A DNA stretch of 64,000 bases from QHXM01 sp032160165 (lineage in GTDB: Bacteria; Acidobacteriota; Blastocatellia; Pyrinomonadales; Pyrinomonadaceae), in the NCBI GenBank assembly GCA_032160165.1, contig JAVHWA010000042.1, forward strand, positions 4,952-68,951. The letters run 5' to 3'. The notes beneath the pieces are model-generated. The model had not been told where the DNA came from. It made no database searches and saw only the letters and a program-made list of their open reading frames with translations. Positions 42,156 through 51,065 of the stretch are shown here, in pieces. Position 1 is the first letter of the stretch; each line of letters begins with the position of its first letter. The position numbers and the translations under genes are program-made.

Positions 42156-44795
42156 TTATCGAACAACTATGTTGACGAGGCGTTGCGGTACCACGATAAC
42201 CTTGACGATCTCGCGACCGCCTGTAAAACCCAGGACCTTCTCATCCGCTAGCGCGGTCGCGCGCAACTCCTCCTCCGAGGTGTCAGGCGTTGCACGAATA
42301 CGCGAACGTAGTTTGCCATTGATCTGGACCGGAATCTCCAACTCTTCCTTGCGCGCAAGTTCTTCATCGACCGTGGGCCAACGAGGGCCGTCGCTTAATA
42401 TCCCGCCTTCGTGACCCAACTCCTGCCACATCTCTTCGGCAAAGTGCGGAGCGAACGGCGCGAGCATGATGACAAGAGCTTCCAGCGCCTCGCGCGCCGC
42501 GAACATCTCGGCATCAGAAGCGGTTTGCGGCTCTGCCTTAAAATCGCCCAGCGCGTTCGAAAGCTCCATCAGCGCTGCGACGCTGGTGTTGAAGTGAAAG
42601 TCCTCAAAGTCTTCTGTGATTCGCGCAATCGTCTGGTGCGTTTTGCGGCGCAGAGCTCGAGTCTCTGTCGTGAATTCTTCTGCCGCACGCTCGCTCGATT
42701 TTTGCGGCCCCTCTGATAGCGGCTTCTGCCATCTCCAGACCATTCCGTAGACGCGGCGCAGGAAACGCACCGCTCCCTCGATTCCCGCCTCCTGCCAGCG
42801 CAGGTCGTTATCGAGTGGGGCAGCGAACAATATGAACAGGCGAACGGCGTCCGCTCCGTATGCACTGATCATATCGTCCGGGTCAACGCCATTATTTTTC
42901 GACTTCGACATCTTCTCGAAAGGGCCGACCGTCACCGGCTGGCGGTTTTCGATCAGGCGCGCACTGATGACCCTCCCTTTGTCGTCGCGCTCGACGGTGA
43001 TGTCCGCAGGATTGAAGTAAACTTTCTGCTCGCCGTCCTCCAAATAGAAGGTCTCAGCCACTACCATTCCCTGCGTCAATAGTCTTTTGATCGGCTCGTC
43101 GATCTCAACCAGTCCGATATCGCGCATGAACTTCGTCCAGAAGCGGGTATACAGCAGGTGCATGACCGCATGCTCAACTCCGCCGATGTATTGAGACACC
43201 GGTGTCCAGTACGCCACGACGTTCGGGTCGAATGGCATCTCCTCGTTTCGTGGATCGCAATATCGGAAGAAGTACCATGATGAATCAACGAACGTATCCA
43301 TTGTGTCCGTCTCGCGGCGAGCAGTCCCGCCGCAGTTCGGACAGATGGTGTTAACGAAGTCGGCAACCCCTGCCAACGGCGACTCGCCGGTGCCGGTAAA
43401 GTTCGCATGCTCCGGCAGCTTGACTGGCAAATCGGCTTCCGGCACCGGGACCACGCCACACTTCTCGCAATAGATAATAGGAACCGGTGCACCCCAGAAT
43501 CGTTGGCGGGAGATGCCCCAATCACGCAGCTTGTAGGTGACCGAAGCGCGACCGAATCCCTGCGCCTCTGCGTAATCGCTCATGCGCAGATTCGCTTCCT
43601 TGGCAGGCAGTCCGCTCCATTCAGCAGTGTTGACAGTCGTAGTCCACGACTCATCGGCCGCTTCCAGCGCTTCCGGCGGAATCTCTCGTCCGTCCTCAGT
43701 TAGTTTGATCTGTCTGAAACGCAGGTCGTACTTGCGCGAAAACTCAAAGTCCCTCTGGTCGCCGGAAGGAACCGACATTACTGCTCCGGTGCCGTATTCG
43801 ATCAGCACAAAGTTCGCTACCCAAATGGGCACGCGCTCGCCGCTAAAGGGATTGATCGCCCAGCCTCCAGTGAAGATCCCTTGCTTCTCAATCTCCTCGG
43901 TTACTGGACCGGACGGTTTTTCCTTCTTCAGTTTTTCCGCGAACGCCAAAACCTCATCGCGCCTGGGAGAGCCTTCGACCATCGCCTCGAGCATCGGATG
44001 TTCCGGCGCGATTGATATCGCGTTGACGCCAAAGACCGTGTCGATCCGCGTGGTAAAGACGGTGATCTTCATCTCGCTGCCTTCGACTGGAAAGTCCACG
44101 TGCGCGCCCGCGCTTCGGCCTATCCAGTTGCGCTGCATTGTCAGAACACGCTCGGGCCAGCCGTCCTCGATTTCTTTCATTCCATCGAGAAGGCGCTCCG
44201 CATAGTCTGTAATGCGCAGGAACCACTGGTTGATACCCTTCTTCTCGACCGAAGCTCCGCATCGCCAGCAGACACCACCAGACGACTGCTCATTCGAGAG
44301 CACGGTTTCTTCTTTGGGACACCAGTTGACCTCGGACAGTTTTTTATAGGCCAACCCACGCTCATACATCTTCAGAAAAAACCACTGGTCCCATTTGTAG
44401 TACTCAGGTGTATGCGCCGCGATTTCTCGTCTCCAGTCATAGCTCACGCCGATACGTTTCAATTGCGCCCGCATGTGCTCGATGTTGTCTTCAGTCCACT
44501 CTCGCGGATTGATTCCGCGTTTGATTGCGGCCTGCTCGGCGGGCTGTCCGAAACTGTCCCAACCAAAAGGATGGAGCACGTTGAAGCCCTGCAGGCGTTT
44601 GAACCATGCCAGCGCTTCGCCGATTGCGTAGTTGCGCACGTGGCCTATATGCAGGTAGCCGGATGGGTAAGGCAGCATCTCCAGACAATAAAAAGGTGTC
44701 CTCTGATCGTCGCGATCGGCTTCAAACGCGCCGGTCTCCGCCCAGTGTTTCTGCCACTTCTCTTCTATTTTTTCGGGGTAATATTTTTCGTCCAT
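42156..44795 (-). CDS. leuS: Leucyl-tRNA synthetase
   Basis: The 879-residue enzyme attaches leucine to tRNA-Leu in the cytoplasm. The class I motifs are present: HIGH in YPSGYLHIGHVRNYAIGEAL (about residue 43) and KMSKS in FEKMSKSKNNGVDP (about 630). Zinc-like CxxC sites (EVNWCPKEETVLSNEQ, CWRCGA and ICPNCGGTARRETDTMDTFV) and the CP1 editing insert with the Thr-rich VFTTRIDTVFGVNAISIAPEH segment are all in place. The length is normal for bacterial LeuRS. The ATG at 44795 gives the conserved N-terminus DEKYYPEKIEEKWQ and has GAGG about ten bases upstream; an in-frame codon at 44834 adds 13 unlikely residues. Confidence 0.97.
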   Translation of the reverse strand: MDEKYYPEKIEEKWQKHWAETGAFEADRDDQRTPFYCLEMLPYPSGYLHIGHVRNYAIGEALAWFKRLQGFNVLHPFGWDSFGQPAEQAAIKRGINPREWTEDNIEHMRAQLKRIGVSYDWRREIAAHTPEYYKWDQWFFLKMYERGLAYKKLSEVNWCPKEETVLSNEQSSGGVCWRCGASVEKKGINQWFLRITDYAERLLDGMKEIEDGWPERVLTMQRNWIGRSAGAHVDFPVEGSEMKITVFTTRIDTVFGVNAISIAPEHPMLEAMVEGSPRRDEVLAFAEKLKKEKPSGPVTEEIEKQGIFTGGWAINPFSGERVPIWVANFVLIEYGTGAVMSVPSGDQRDFEFSRKYDLRFRQIKLTEDGREIPPEALEAADESWTTTVNTAEWSGLPAKEANLRMSDYAEAQGFGRASVTYKLRDWGISRQRFWGAPVPIIYCEKCGVVPVPEADLPVKLPEHANFTGTGESPLAGVADFVNTICPNCGGTARRETDTMDTFVDSSWYFFRYCDPRNEEMPFDPNVVAYWTPVSQYIGGVEHAVMHLLYTRFWTKFMRDIGLVEIDEPIKRLLTQGMVVAETFYLEDGEQKVYFNPADITVERDDKGRVISARLIENRQPVTVGPFEKMSKSKNNGVDPDDMISAYGADAVRLFILFAAPLDNDLRWQEAGIEGAVRFLRRVYGMVWRWQKPLSEGPQKSSERAAEEFTTETRALRRKTHQTIARITEDFEDFHFNTSVAALMELSNALGDFKAEPQTASDAEMFAAREALEALVIMLAPFAPHFAEEMWQELGHEGGILSDGPRWPTVDEELARKEELEIPVQINGKLRSRIRATPDTSEEELRATALADEKVLGFTGGREIVKVIVVPQRLVNIVVR

Positions 44796-45245
44796 TGTTC
44801 TCGCGCCTCGCTTGGAATCGTTACACTTAATCATGAACTGATCGAACGCACAAAGCCGCGGGAGCTTCGTCGCATTCGATGATCGATGTTAGGGGTTTTG
44901 TCGAAAGGTAAGAACGGCCGCTTCAGCCGGCGCGCACGGACTACGAGCGCGGCGCTGAAAGCGGCACCGTAAGAAGGAGCTTGGTTGGCCTGTGAAAACG
45001 TCTTGTCATATGGGAAGTGTCCGCTAAGCTCAGCTACTCAAAGTCGGAACATCTTAAAGCATCCTGGGGGAGTTTGTCGAATATTTCCCAGGGCTATAAT
45101 TGCAGAGGCCGGGACGGCGATCCACGAAACCATCCCAAACCACACTAGCCTATTTTGGTGTAGGCTCGTGTGGTTCCGTAGATCGTCTCCTTCGCTCAGT
45201 CAGCAAGCGCACGTCCGTGGAACGAATTCCATCAGGCACTCGGGC
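44796..45245. other. Long leuS upstream region with two hairpins
   Basis: About 450 bases with no convincing gene between leuS and the next gene upstream on the same strand. An imperfect inverted repeat at 44914-44970 (ACGGCCGCTTCAGCCGG... against CGGCGCTGAAAGCGGCACCGT) and a near-perfect hairpin at 45138-45175 stand out. A weaker CCTGGG/CCCAGG pair lies near 45063-45095. A leuS promoter and leader must lie here, but I could not pick the boxes. Confidence 0.5.
45138..45175. repeat. Near-perfect 15-base-pair hairpin
   Basis: AACCACACTAGCCTA (45138-45152) and TAGGCTCGTGTGGTT (45161-45175) pair over 14 of 15 positions with an eight-base loop. There is no T-run on either side, so a simple intrinsic terminator is unlikely. 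It lies 71 bases beyond the stop of the 45246-46082 gene. Confidence 0.7.
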
Positions 45246-46082
45246 TTAGGCCCCGCAGCCGCAGCCGAAGACGTTCGTTACTTTGCTGCCGTCGATGCGA
45301 AATACCGTGCTTGAAGACCCTTCGTAGTAGTCCACGTGGACGACGACTTCCATTTTCCCGTCCCCATTGAGATCGAGTATTCCGACAACTTCGAACTTAT
45401 TGGGCACATGGTCCGGCAGGGTACGCGCGGCATACTCTTCAACCAGTGCGATATTATGCACTTTGCCGCGGACGATCTTGCGCAGCATAACGAAGGAGTA
45501 GTCGCCCTTCTTCGAGCGAAAAGCCATTCCACTATCCGCAGATCCCAGGCCGCCGGCGAGATATGTCGCGGTGAGAAGAACCTCCTCGACGCCGTCTCCA
45601 TCCAGGTCCACCCGTAGGATCTGCCTGATGTTTACATTGGGCCTCGGGATGCCGTGGCTTCTTAAAATGCCGGTGGCAATTTGCCGGTATGTTGCGTCGG
45701 AGGTGTCCAGCGGCGCAGCGATTCGCGGCGTGGCATTCCAATCCCCCGCCACTGCGATTCCCTCTTTAACTTCTGGAGTGAATTTGATTGATTGCGTCTC
45801 TTCGCACGGCGCGCCGGCAGATTCCGGCTTGGTTCCTACCGCCTCGCCCGCCGGCCCTTTCAGCGTGTAGAGGCGATAACGCTCTCCGCCTTTCAGCTTT
45901 GGCGCCATCGCTGCATCTTCAATCCACTTGCCAGCGGCCACGCCTCCGAGAAGGCACGAGTCCTGGACGTCGACAGCGGGGTGAACATTCTGAGCTTCAA
46001 TTCGATACTCGGCGGTTAGGCCGAATGCTGTTAGAAGCACGATACCGACAACTACGTTCCTTAGTTTCAACGTTGGTTTCAC
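45246..46082 (-). CDS. Secreted hypothetical protein with VCBS-like segments
   Basis: A 278-residue protein from a GTG start with AGGAAAG just upstream. A signal peptide (VVVGIVLLTAFGLTAEYRIE) precedes a globular protein whose second half has two calcium-site-like segments, ILRVDLDGDGVEEVLLTATY and GILDLNGDGKMEVVVHVDYY, of the FG-GAP/VCBS type. The C-terminus ends in VFGCGCGA, an unusual Cys-Gly tail. No family name is assigned; probably a cell-surface or periplasmic protein. Confidence 0.7.
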   Translation of the reverse strand: MKPTLKLRNVVVGIVLLTAFGLTAEYRIEAQNVHPAVDVQDSCLLGGVAAGKWIEDAAMAPKLKGGERYRLYTLKGPAGEAVGTKPESAGAPCEETQSIKFTPEVKEGIAVAGDWNATPRIAAPLDTSDATYRQIATGILRSHGIPRPNVNIRQILRVDLDGDGVEEVLLTATYLAGGLGSADSGMAFRSKKGDYSFVMLRKIVRGKVHNIALVEEYAARTLPDHVPNKFEVVGILDLNGDGKMEVVVHVDYYEGSSSTVFRIDGSKVTNVFGCGCGA

Positions 46083-46190
46083 CTTTCCTGGGTTTGACAG
46101 TGCGAGCGCCGCATCTTAGCCCATCTCGCTGGAGAAGAAAAAGAAAAATGCGCTGGCAGGCTCGGCCTTAACACTTCGTGATTACGTAGA

Positions 46191-46207
46191 GCAAACTGTT
46201 GGTTTGC
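46191..46207. repeat. Short hairpin GCAAAC-loop-GTTTGC
   Basis: A six-base-pair stem with a five-base loop in the gap between two minus-strand genes. The same core word (GCAAACTG) occurs in the hairpin at 60324-60342, so the two may belong to one repeat family. Confidence 0.45.
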
Positions 46208-46246
46208 GTGCCGATCTCAAATCGTTTTGTCGGCCCAGCGTCAACG

Positions 46247-46678
46247 CTATTCCCACTTATTGAAGAAGAAAAAGAAGAACACCGCGGCATGCTCCGGCTG
46301 AACGCCACGTGCTGAACCTATGGTGTTACCCGACTTGTCTCTCACTTCACCGTTCGACTTAACGTAGCCAATCGTATTGCCGGCTTTGTTTCGCACTTCG
46401 CCGTCGGAGTTGATCTGACCGATTCTGTTACTGCTGCTGTCGCGAATCTCGCCATCCGATTTGACATAGCCGATGGTGTTACCTGAGCCATTGCGTATCT
46501 CACCGTCGGACTTTATGTACCCGATGGTGTTGCCGGATTTATCCCTGACCTCGCCATTCGCTTTAACATATCCAATCGTGTTGCCCGATCCGTCCCTCAG
46601 CTCGCCGTCAGACCAAGTCGATGCAGAAGCGCCGAACAACACACAGATGAGTAGCGTAAACAGAAGGAGTGGTTTCAT
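46247..46678 (-). CDS. Secreted protein built of six 17-residue repeats
   Basis: A 143-residue protein. The signal peptide (MKPLLLFTLLICVLFGASAS) is followed by six tandem units of exactly 17 residues over residues 24-125, with consensus DGEVRDxSGNTIGYVKS. The last 18 residues end in a run of six Phe and NKWE. The ATG at 46678 starts the signal peptide; an upstream in-frame codon at 46747 adds a basic stretch and is less likely. Repeats of this type suggest a beta-solenoid or sheet structure; the function is unknown. The Phe-rich tail could associate with a membrane. Confidence 0.75.
   Translation of the reverse strand: MKPLLLFTLLICVLFGASASTWSDGELRDGSGNTIGYVKANGEVRDKSGNTIGYIKSDGEIRNGSGNTIGYVKSDGEIRDSSSNRIGQINSDGEVRNKAGNTIGYVKSNGEVRDKSGNTIGSARGVQPEHAAVFFFFFFNKWE
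46304..46609 (-). repeat. Six tandem 51-base coding repeats
   Basis: These bases encode the six 17-residue units. Codon choice differs among copies, so the array is old or selected at protein level rather than a recent expansion. Confidence 0.75.
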
Positions 46679-46764
46679 GTGTTCGAGTCGTCCTTTCCGA
46701 AAACGTAGTCGTAAGCGAACGCGGCGCCAACTAGAGACGTTTCGCATTTCAGATTTTGTCTAAG

Positions 46765-46843
46765 AACAGGCGTTCAGAGCCCAACCTTTAGGTTGCCGTT
46801 GGCACCCCGCATCGAGCTGAAGCTTGTACTCTACGCGCCTGTT
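46765..46843. repeat. 79-base intergenic element with 8-base terminal inverted repeats
   Basis: It is bounded by AACAGGCG (46765-46772) and CGCCTGTT (46836-46843). Inside, GTTCAGAGCCCAACCTTTAG and GTTG form a small hairpin, and the right side reads AAGCTTGTACTCTACGCG. The element at 49581-49655 has the same order of words (GTTCAG, a TTTAG hairpin, TCTAxACGC). Confidence 0.6.
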
Positions 46844-46849
46844 TTATTG

Positions 46850-48130
46850 TCACTTCCGCTCCACTTCTTCCATTACCCTCAGAATATTTCCACCGAGAAT
46901 TTTGTCTATGTCTTGTTCGGAATAGCCTCGGCGCAGTAGCTCTGCCGTCAGGTTCGGAAGGTCCGCAACCGAAGCAAGGTCTGTCGGCGTCGCCTGGATT
47001 CCATCAAAGTCCGAGCCGACTCCGACGTGATCTATCCCCACGAGCTGAACTACGTGGTCGATGTGGTCAACCAGTCGAGCGACCGTAATCGGAGGCAGGC
47101 GCTTGGCATATTCTCTAAGGCGGATTCGATCACGGGCCATCTTCTTCTGCGCCGCGCCGCCCGGCTCATCGTCGGAAGCCTTTTGCACCATCGCGGCAAT
47201 CTGCGCATCAACCTGCTTCTTCTTTTCACTCCAACCGGGTTCCAGGAATTCAGGATAGAAGAGTACGCAACACACACCGCCGGTCTTAGCCAGGGCCCTG
47301 ATCATGTCGTCGTCCAGGTTACGCGGCACGTTTGCGATCGCGCGACATCCGGAATGGGTGGCGATGACCGGCCTCGTCGAGGTGTTAACGATGTCCCAAA
47401 AAGTCGGATCGGAGACGTGCGAGACGTCGACCATCATCCCCAACCGATTCATCTCGCGGACGACCGACTTGCCGAACTCATTTAGGCCGCGCGACCGGCC
47501 GATCCCGTCGCCGCTTGAACCCGCCCACCTGGTGGACACACTCCAGGCGGGCGACATATACCGCACGCCCATTGTGAAGTATCGTTCCACGTTCTGGAGC
47601 CGTTCGTCTATGGCGTAGCCTCCTTCGAGCCCCATCAAGGCAGCCAGCTTTTGAGCGCCCGCGATGCGGCGAACATCCGAAGCCGAGACCGCAAGCTCCC
47701 ACGCCTCAGGATGGCGCTCCACCATCGCGCGGATCGCTTTTATCTGATCATCGGCGCGCTTCATCGCGCTCTGGCCCCCGCCGCCGTAGAGCTGCGGTTC
47801 GACCCAGATCGAGAAGAACTGCGCGTCGAGCCCGCCCTCCTTCATACGAACCGCATCAAGTTGCCCGTCGTCCAGCCGATGATTGATGTCCAGGTTTTCA
47901 TCGACCATCCGCTGAGTCGTGTCGGCGTGCATATCGATGGCTATCGCCCGAAAGTGTACTTCGCGCGCTGAGCTTGTCACCAGCGGCGTCGCGCCGGTGT
48001 CGGCGGTAGAAGTGGAGGGCTGGTTGCTTGTATTTTGTTCAGTCATACGACAGTTGCTGGAGGTGAATGAGAGAAGCAGCACACCGCAAAGAAGGTACTT
48101 TGAAATCGTCTTCTGTGCGCGATGCGTCAT
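46850..48130 (-). CDS. Membrane dipeptidase (peptidase M19)
   Basis: M19 enzymes are zinc-dependent dipeptidases related to renal dipeptidase. The 426-residue protein has a lipoprotein-like leader (YLLCGVLLLSFTSSNC). The family's metal and substrate motifs are present: IDMHADTTQRM (the HxD pair), DAQFFSIWVEP, LMGLEGGYAIDERLQ (bridging Glu), VDVSHVSDPTFWDIVNTSTR and VIATHSGCRAI (His ligands), and GIDHVGVGSDFDGI near the end. The length is normal for the family. It probably acts outside the inner membrane on peptidoglycan-derived or dietary dipeptides. Confidence 0.92.
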   Translation of the reverse strand: MTHRAQKTISKYLLCGVLLLSFTSSNCRMTEQNTSNQPSTSTADTGATPLVTSSAREVHFRAIAIDMHADTTQRMVDENLDINHRLDDGQLDAVRMKEGGLDAQFFSIWVEPQLYGGGGQSAMKRADDQIKAIRAMVERHPEAWELAVSASDVRRIAGAQKLAALMGLEGGYAIDERLQNVERYFTMGVRYMSPAWSVSTRWAGSSGDGIGRSRGLNEFGKSVVREMNRLGMMVDVSHVSDPTFWDIVNTSTRPVIATHSGCRAIANVPRNLDDDMIRALAKTGGVCCVLFYPEFLEPGWSEKKKQVDAQIAAMVQKASDDEPGGAAQKKMARDRIRLREYAKRLPPITVARLVDHIDHVVQLVGIDHVGVGSDFDGIQATPTDLASVADLPNLTAELLRRGYSEQDIDKILGGNILRVMEEVERK

Positions 48131-48380
48131 CCGAAAGCTGAAAGCTGAATGATGTTAATTCTTTATTGATTCCGAGAGCACTTTGATGTTACGTCGCCGT
48201 TCCCGCAAGAATCAAGCCTGCCTTGCAAAGCGACGAGCGTTTACGGTATTGTGCCCCTATATTGACCAGGAAAGGCGGACGTCGCCCGCTTCATACATCG
48301 TTTCCGCGCAATTTGCTCAGGAAACACGCGGCTGATTTGTGACCTCTATCAGATTCTCCCCTAGAAGGAGTTATAAAAAC

Positions 48381-49493
48381 ATGTTCTCGAAGGATGGCAA
48401 GACGAAAGACGTAAAGACTCCTAAGATCGTTCAGGAAGTGTGGCATAACGGCGAGTGGATAAAGTGGAACGACGCTCGTGTTCATGTGATGTCACATGTC
48501 CTGCATTATGGCTCAAGCGTCTTCGAAGGCATACGCTGTTACAAGACCCGGCGTGGTCCCGCCATCTTTCGACTCACGGAACACATGCAGCGTCTCTTGA
48601 ACTCGGCCAAGATCTATCGCATGGAACACGAGTGGACGCGCGACGTTCTTTGCGATGCGGCGGCAGAGCTGGTCAGTCGCGGCGGACTTGAGCAGTGTTA
48701 CGTTCGACCGATTATCTTTCGCAGTCTTGACGAAGGAAACCCGGCATTCGGAGTAAATCCCTTTCCTAATCCGTTGGCTTGCTACATTGGCGCCTGGGAT
48801 TGGGGAAAGTACCTGGGAGAAGAAGCGATCGAACAGGGCGTCGACGTCTGTGTCTCGACCTGGAATCGCCTGACTCCCAATTCAATGCCGGCAATGGCCA
48901 AGTCGGGCGCGAACTACATGAACTCGCAGCTGATCAAGATGGAAGCGCTGCTTAACGGATATGCCGAAGGCATCGCACTGGATGATCGCGGTCTGGTCTC
49001 GGAAGGATCAGGCGAGAATATCTTCCTGGTAACTGACGGCAAGGTCTTTACGCCTCAGCTGTCGAGCTCGATTCTGCCGGGCATCACGCGCGACAGCGTG
49101 ATTCAGATTTGTCGGGGCCTGGGGATTCCCATTCAGGAAAGCAACATTCAACGCGCCGCCCTTTACATCGCTGACGAACTGTTCTTCTCGGGCACGGCCG
49201 CGGAAGTTACACCGATTCGATCGGTTGATAAGATCACTGTCGGCACAGGCACTCGCGGTGAGATCACGCGCCGGATCCAGGAGGTCTTCTTCGAGATAAC
49301 GTCGGGCGAGCGGGAGGCCCCAGGGCCCTGGCTCACTTACGTCAACGAACGAAAGCAGGCACAACCCGAAGCGAAAGTCGAGAACCGACCGGTGGGGAAC
49401 AACGGACGCGCGGGGATGGATTTGAAAGCGGCCAGCGCTTCTTCGGGTATGTCCGACTCGGTCATCGACTATTATCCGGTGATGACGGAATAG
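48381..49493 (+). CDS. ilvE: Branched-chain amino acid aminotransferase
   Basis: This PLP enzyme catalyses the last step of valine, leucine and isoleucine synthesis. The 370-residue protein has the class IV signatures HYGSSVFEGIRCY near the N-terminus, YVRPIIFRS, the catalytic lysine in SMPAMAKSGANYMNSQLIK (about residue 185) and GLVSEGSGENIFLV, followed by LPGITRDSVIQICRGLGI and ELFFSGTAAEVTPI. The ATG at 48381 is chosen over one at 48339 because AAGGAG lies ten bases upstream. A C-terminal extension of about 45 residues beyond the usual end is low-complexity. A terminator follows. Confidence 0.95.
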   Translation: MFSKDGKTKDVKTPKIVQEVWHNGEWIKWNDARVHVMSHVLHYGSSVFEGIRCYKTRRGPAIFRLTEHMQRLLNSAKIYRMEHEWTRDVLCDAAAELVSRGGLEQCYVRPIIFRSLDEGNPAFGVNPFPNPLACYIGAWDWGKYLGEEAIEQGVDVCVSTWNRLTPNSMPAMAKSGANYMNSQLIKMEALLNGYAEGIALDDRGLVSEGSGENIFLVTDGKVFTPQLSSSILPGITRDSVIQICRGLGIPIQESNIQRAALYIADELFFSGTAAEVTPIRSVDKITVGTGTRGEITRRIQEVFFEITSGEREAPGPWLTYVNERKQAQPEAKVENRPVGNNGRAGMDLKAASASSGMSDSVIDYYPVMTE

Positions 49494-49518
49494 GATCCGC
49501 TAACTACGACGGGAACCT

Positions 49519-49557
49519 GAAGCGCACCATGAGTGATTCCGGTGCGCTTCTTCGTCT
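49519..49557 (+). terminator. Rho-independent terminator of ilvE
   Basis: GAAGCGCACC (49519-49528) and GGTGCGCTTC (49541-49550) form a perfect ten-base-pair stem, followed by TTCGTCTTAG, a moderately T-rich tail, 26 bases after the ilvE stop. Confidence 0.8.
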
Positions 49558-49580
49558 TAGTGTCCTAGTCTGGTTAGAGG

Positions 49581-49655
49581 TGTTCAGCGTACCGACTTTA
49601 GTCGGGCCTGTGCAAAGAAAAGCCCAACTAAAGTTGGTAATCTATACGCCCGTGA
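49581..49655. repeat. Intergenic element with two perfect 14-base palindromes
   Basis: CCGACTTTAGTCGG (49592-49605) and CCAACTAAAGTTGG (49624-49637) are each perfect palindromes separated by a purine-rich spacer, flanked by GTTCAGCG and ATCTATACGCC. The layout matches the element at 46765-46843. A weak minus-strand frame of 72 codons (49628-49846) overlaps it. The remainder of the gap to pilT shows nothing clear. Confidence 0.65.
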
Positions 49656-49910
49656 ATCAGCACGCCACCCTTTGGAGATAAGCGTTGACGTCCGACTTTC
49701 TCGCAAGCTATCATGAGTTTGGCGTCTCCGGGCTCTAATTCTTCGGTGGCGCGTGAGTTATCCCGAGAGTCCTCTCTAATCGCTCCCAGTCCAATAGCGA
49801 AGACTAAGATCGCAGCCGTATTGCGCCTCTGCTCCAGTTTCCACATGCCCGACGAGCTTTAGCTTATCGAGGTCGATCAACAAACTTAAAGTCTGTCGGA
49901 CAATCACATT

Positions 49911-51065
49911 ATGGCAGTAAAGATAGACGACCTTTTGCGCGTTGCCACAACTCACGGCGCTTCCGATCTACACCTCAAGGCGGGGGCATACCCCTACATG
50001 CGCATAGGGGGCGAACTCCGTCCGGTGGTCGATTCCCAGCCATTGACTCAGGAAGAAACGCTCGACATGGCCTTCTCGATGATGTCGAATCGTCAGAAGC
50101 AGCGCTTCAAAGAGATCTCCGAGGTTGATATAGCCTACGGCGTCGCCGGAGTGGGCCGTTTTCGCGCGAATATTTTCCAGCAGCGAGGAACCGTGGGAAT
50201 AGTCCTGCGCGTGATCCCTGATAACTCGCGATCGACCGCCGCCCTCGGCTTGCCGCCGGTGATCGACAAGATCGCCGACGAGCAGCGCGGGCTGATCCTG
50301 GTAACAGGCGCCACCGGTTCGGGCAAATCCACCACGCTCGCGGCCATGATAGATCGCATCAACGCTACGCGCAGCGGTCACATAGTAACCATCGAGGACC
50401 CGATCGAGTTTTTACATCGCGACAAGCGCGCGTTTGTGACGCAACGCGAAGTTGATGTCGACACCCGTTCGTTTGCTGAAGCCCTTAGAGGCGCCCTGCG
50501 TCAGGATCCCGACGTGATTTTGGTAGGAGAGATGCGCGACCTGGAAACGATCGAGACCGCGTTGACTGCAGCAGAGACCGGACACCTTGTGCTCTCGACG
50601 CTGCATACGCTCGATGCGACGGAAACTATCACTCGGGTTGTTTCTTCTTTCCCTTCCCATCAGCAAAAGAGCGTTCGATTGCAGCTTGCAGGAATTCTTA
50701 AGGCGGTTATTTCGATGCGCCTTGTGCGGGCCGCCAAGGGCCGCGGTCGCGTTCCCGCCATCGAGATAATGATCTCGACGGGATTAATTCGCGATTACAT
50801 CATCAACGAAGAGAAAACCTATCTGATAAGGGAAGCCATTGCGGCGGGCACTTCGCAGTATGGAATGCAGACTTTCGATCAATCGCTATTTCACTTGCAC
50901 CAGTCGGGGCTGATCAACCTCGAGGAGGCGCTACGCAATGCCAGCAACGCCGACGAGTTCCTGATGCGTGCTTCGGGGATTCAATCAAGCACCGAACGAG
51001 CGAAAGAAGAAATGGAGCGCATCGTGAGTGTGGTGAGCTCGGCCCAACCGAAAGAAGAGGGATGA
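49911..51065 (+). CDS. pilT: Type IV pilus retraction ATPase PilT
   Basis: PilT is the hexameric ATPase that disassembles type IV pili and drives twitching motility. The 384-residue protein has the N-terminal PAS-like part (ASDLHLKAGAYPYMRIGGEL), Walker A GATGSGKSTTLA (about residue 130), the Asp box TIEDPIEFLH, Walker B DPDVILVGEMRDLETIETAL, the His box AAETGHLVLSTLHTLDATET, and the C-terminal segment TYLIREAIAAGTSQYGMQTF, the counterpart of the AIRNLIRE motif that distinguishes PilT from PilB. No other pilus gene is adjacent. Paralog PilU cannot be strictly excluded. Confidence 0.93.
   Translation: MAVKIDDLLRVATTHGASDLHLKAGAYPYMRIGGELRPVVDSQPLTQEETLDMAFSMMSNRQKQRFKEISEVDIAYGVAGVGRFRANIFQQRGTVGIVLRVIPDNSRSTAALGLPPVIDKIADEQRGLILVTGATGSGKSTTLAAMIDRINATRSGHIVTIEDPIEFLHRDKRAFVTQREVDVDTRSFAEALRGALRQDPDVILVGEMRDLETIETALTAAETGHLVLSTLHTLDATETITRVVSSFPSHQQKSVRLQLAGILKAVISMRLVRAAKGRGRVPAIEIMISTGLIRDYIINEEKTYLIREAIAAGTSQYGMQTFDQSLFHLHQSGLINLEEALRNASNADEFLMRASGIQSSTERAKEEMERIVSVVSSAQPKEEG

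Noticed and set aside
44796..45245. T-box riboswitch before leuS
   Set aside because: No T-box (TGGN-ACC type antiterminator) sequence was recognised and T-boxes are mainly Gram-positive. The hairpins remain unexplained.
44985..45314. 109-codon plus-strand frame upstream of leuS
   Set aside because: Crosses the 45138-45175 hairpin and the end of the next gene; composition is not protein-like.
49628..49846. 72-codon minus-strand frame starting MWKLEQRRNT
   Set aside because: Its end runs through the repeat element at 49581-49655 and no ribosome-binding site is seen. The hydrophobic N-terminus leaves a small chance that it is real.
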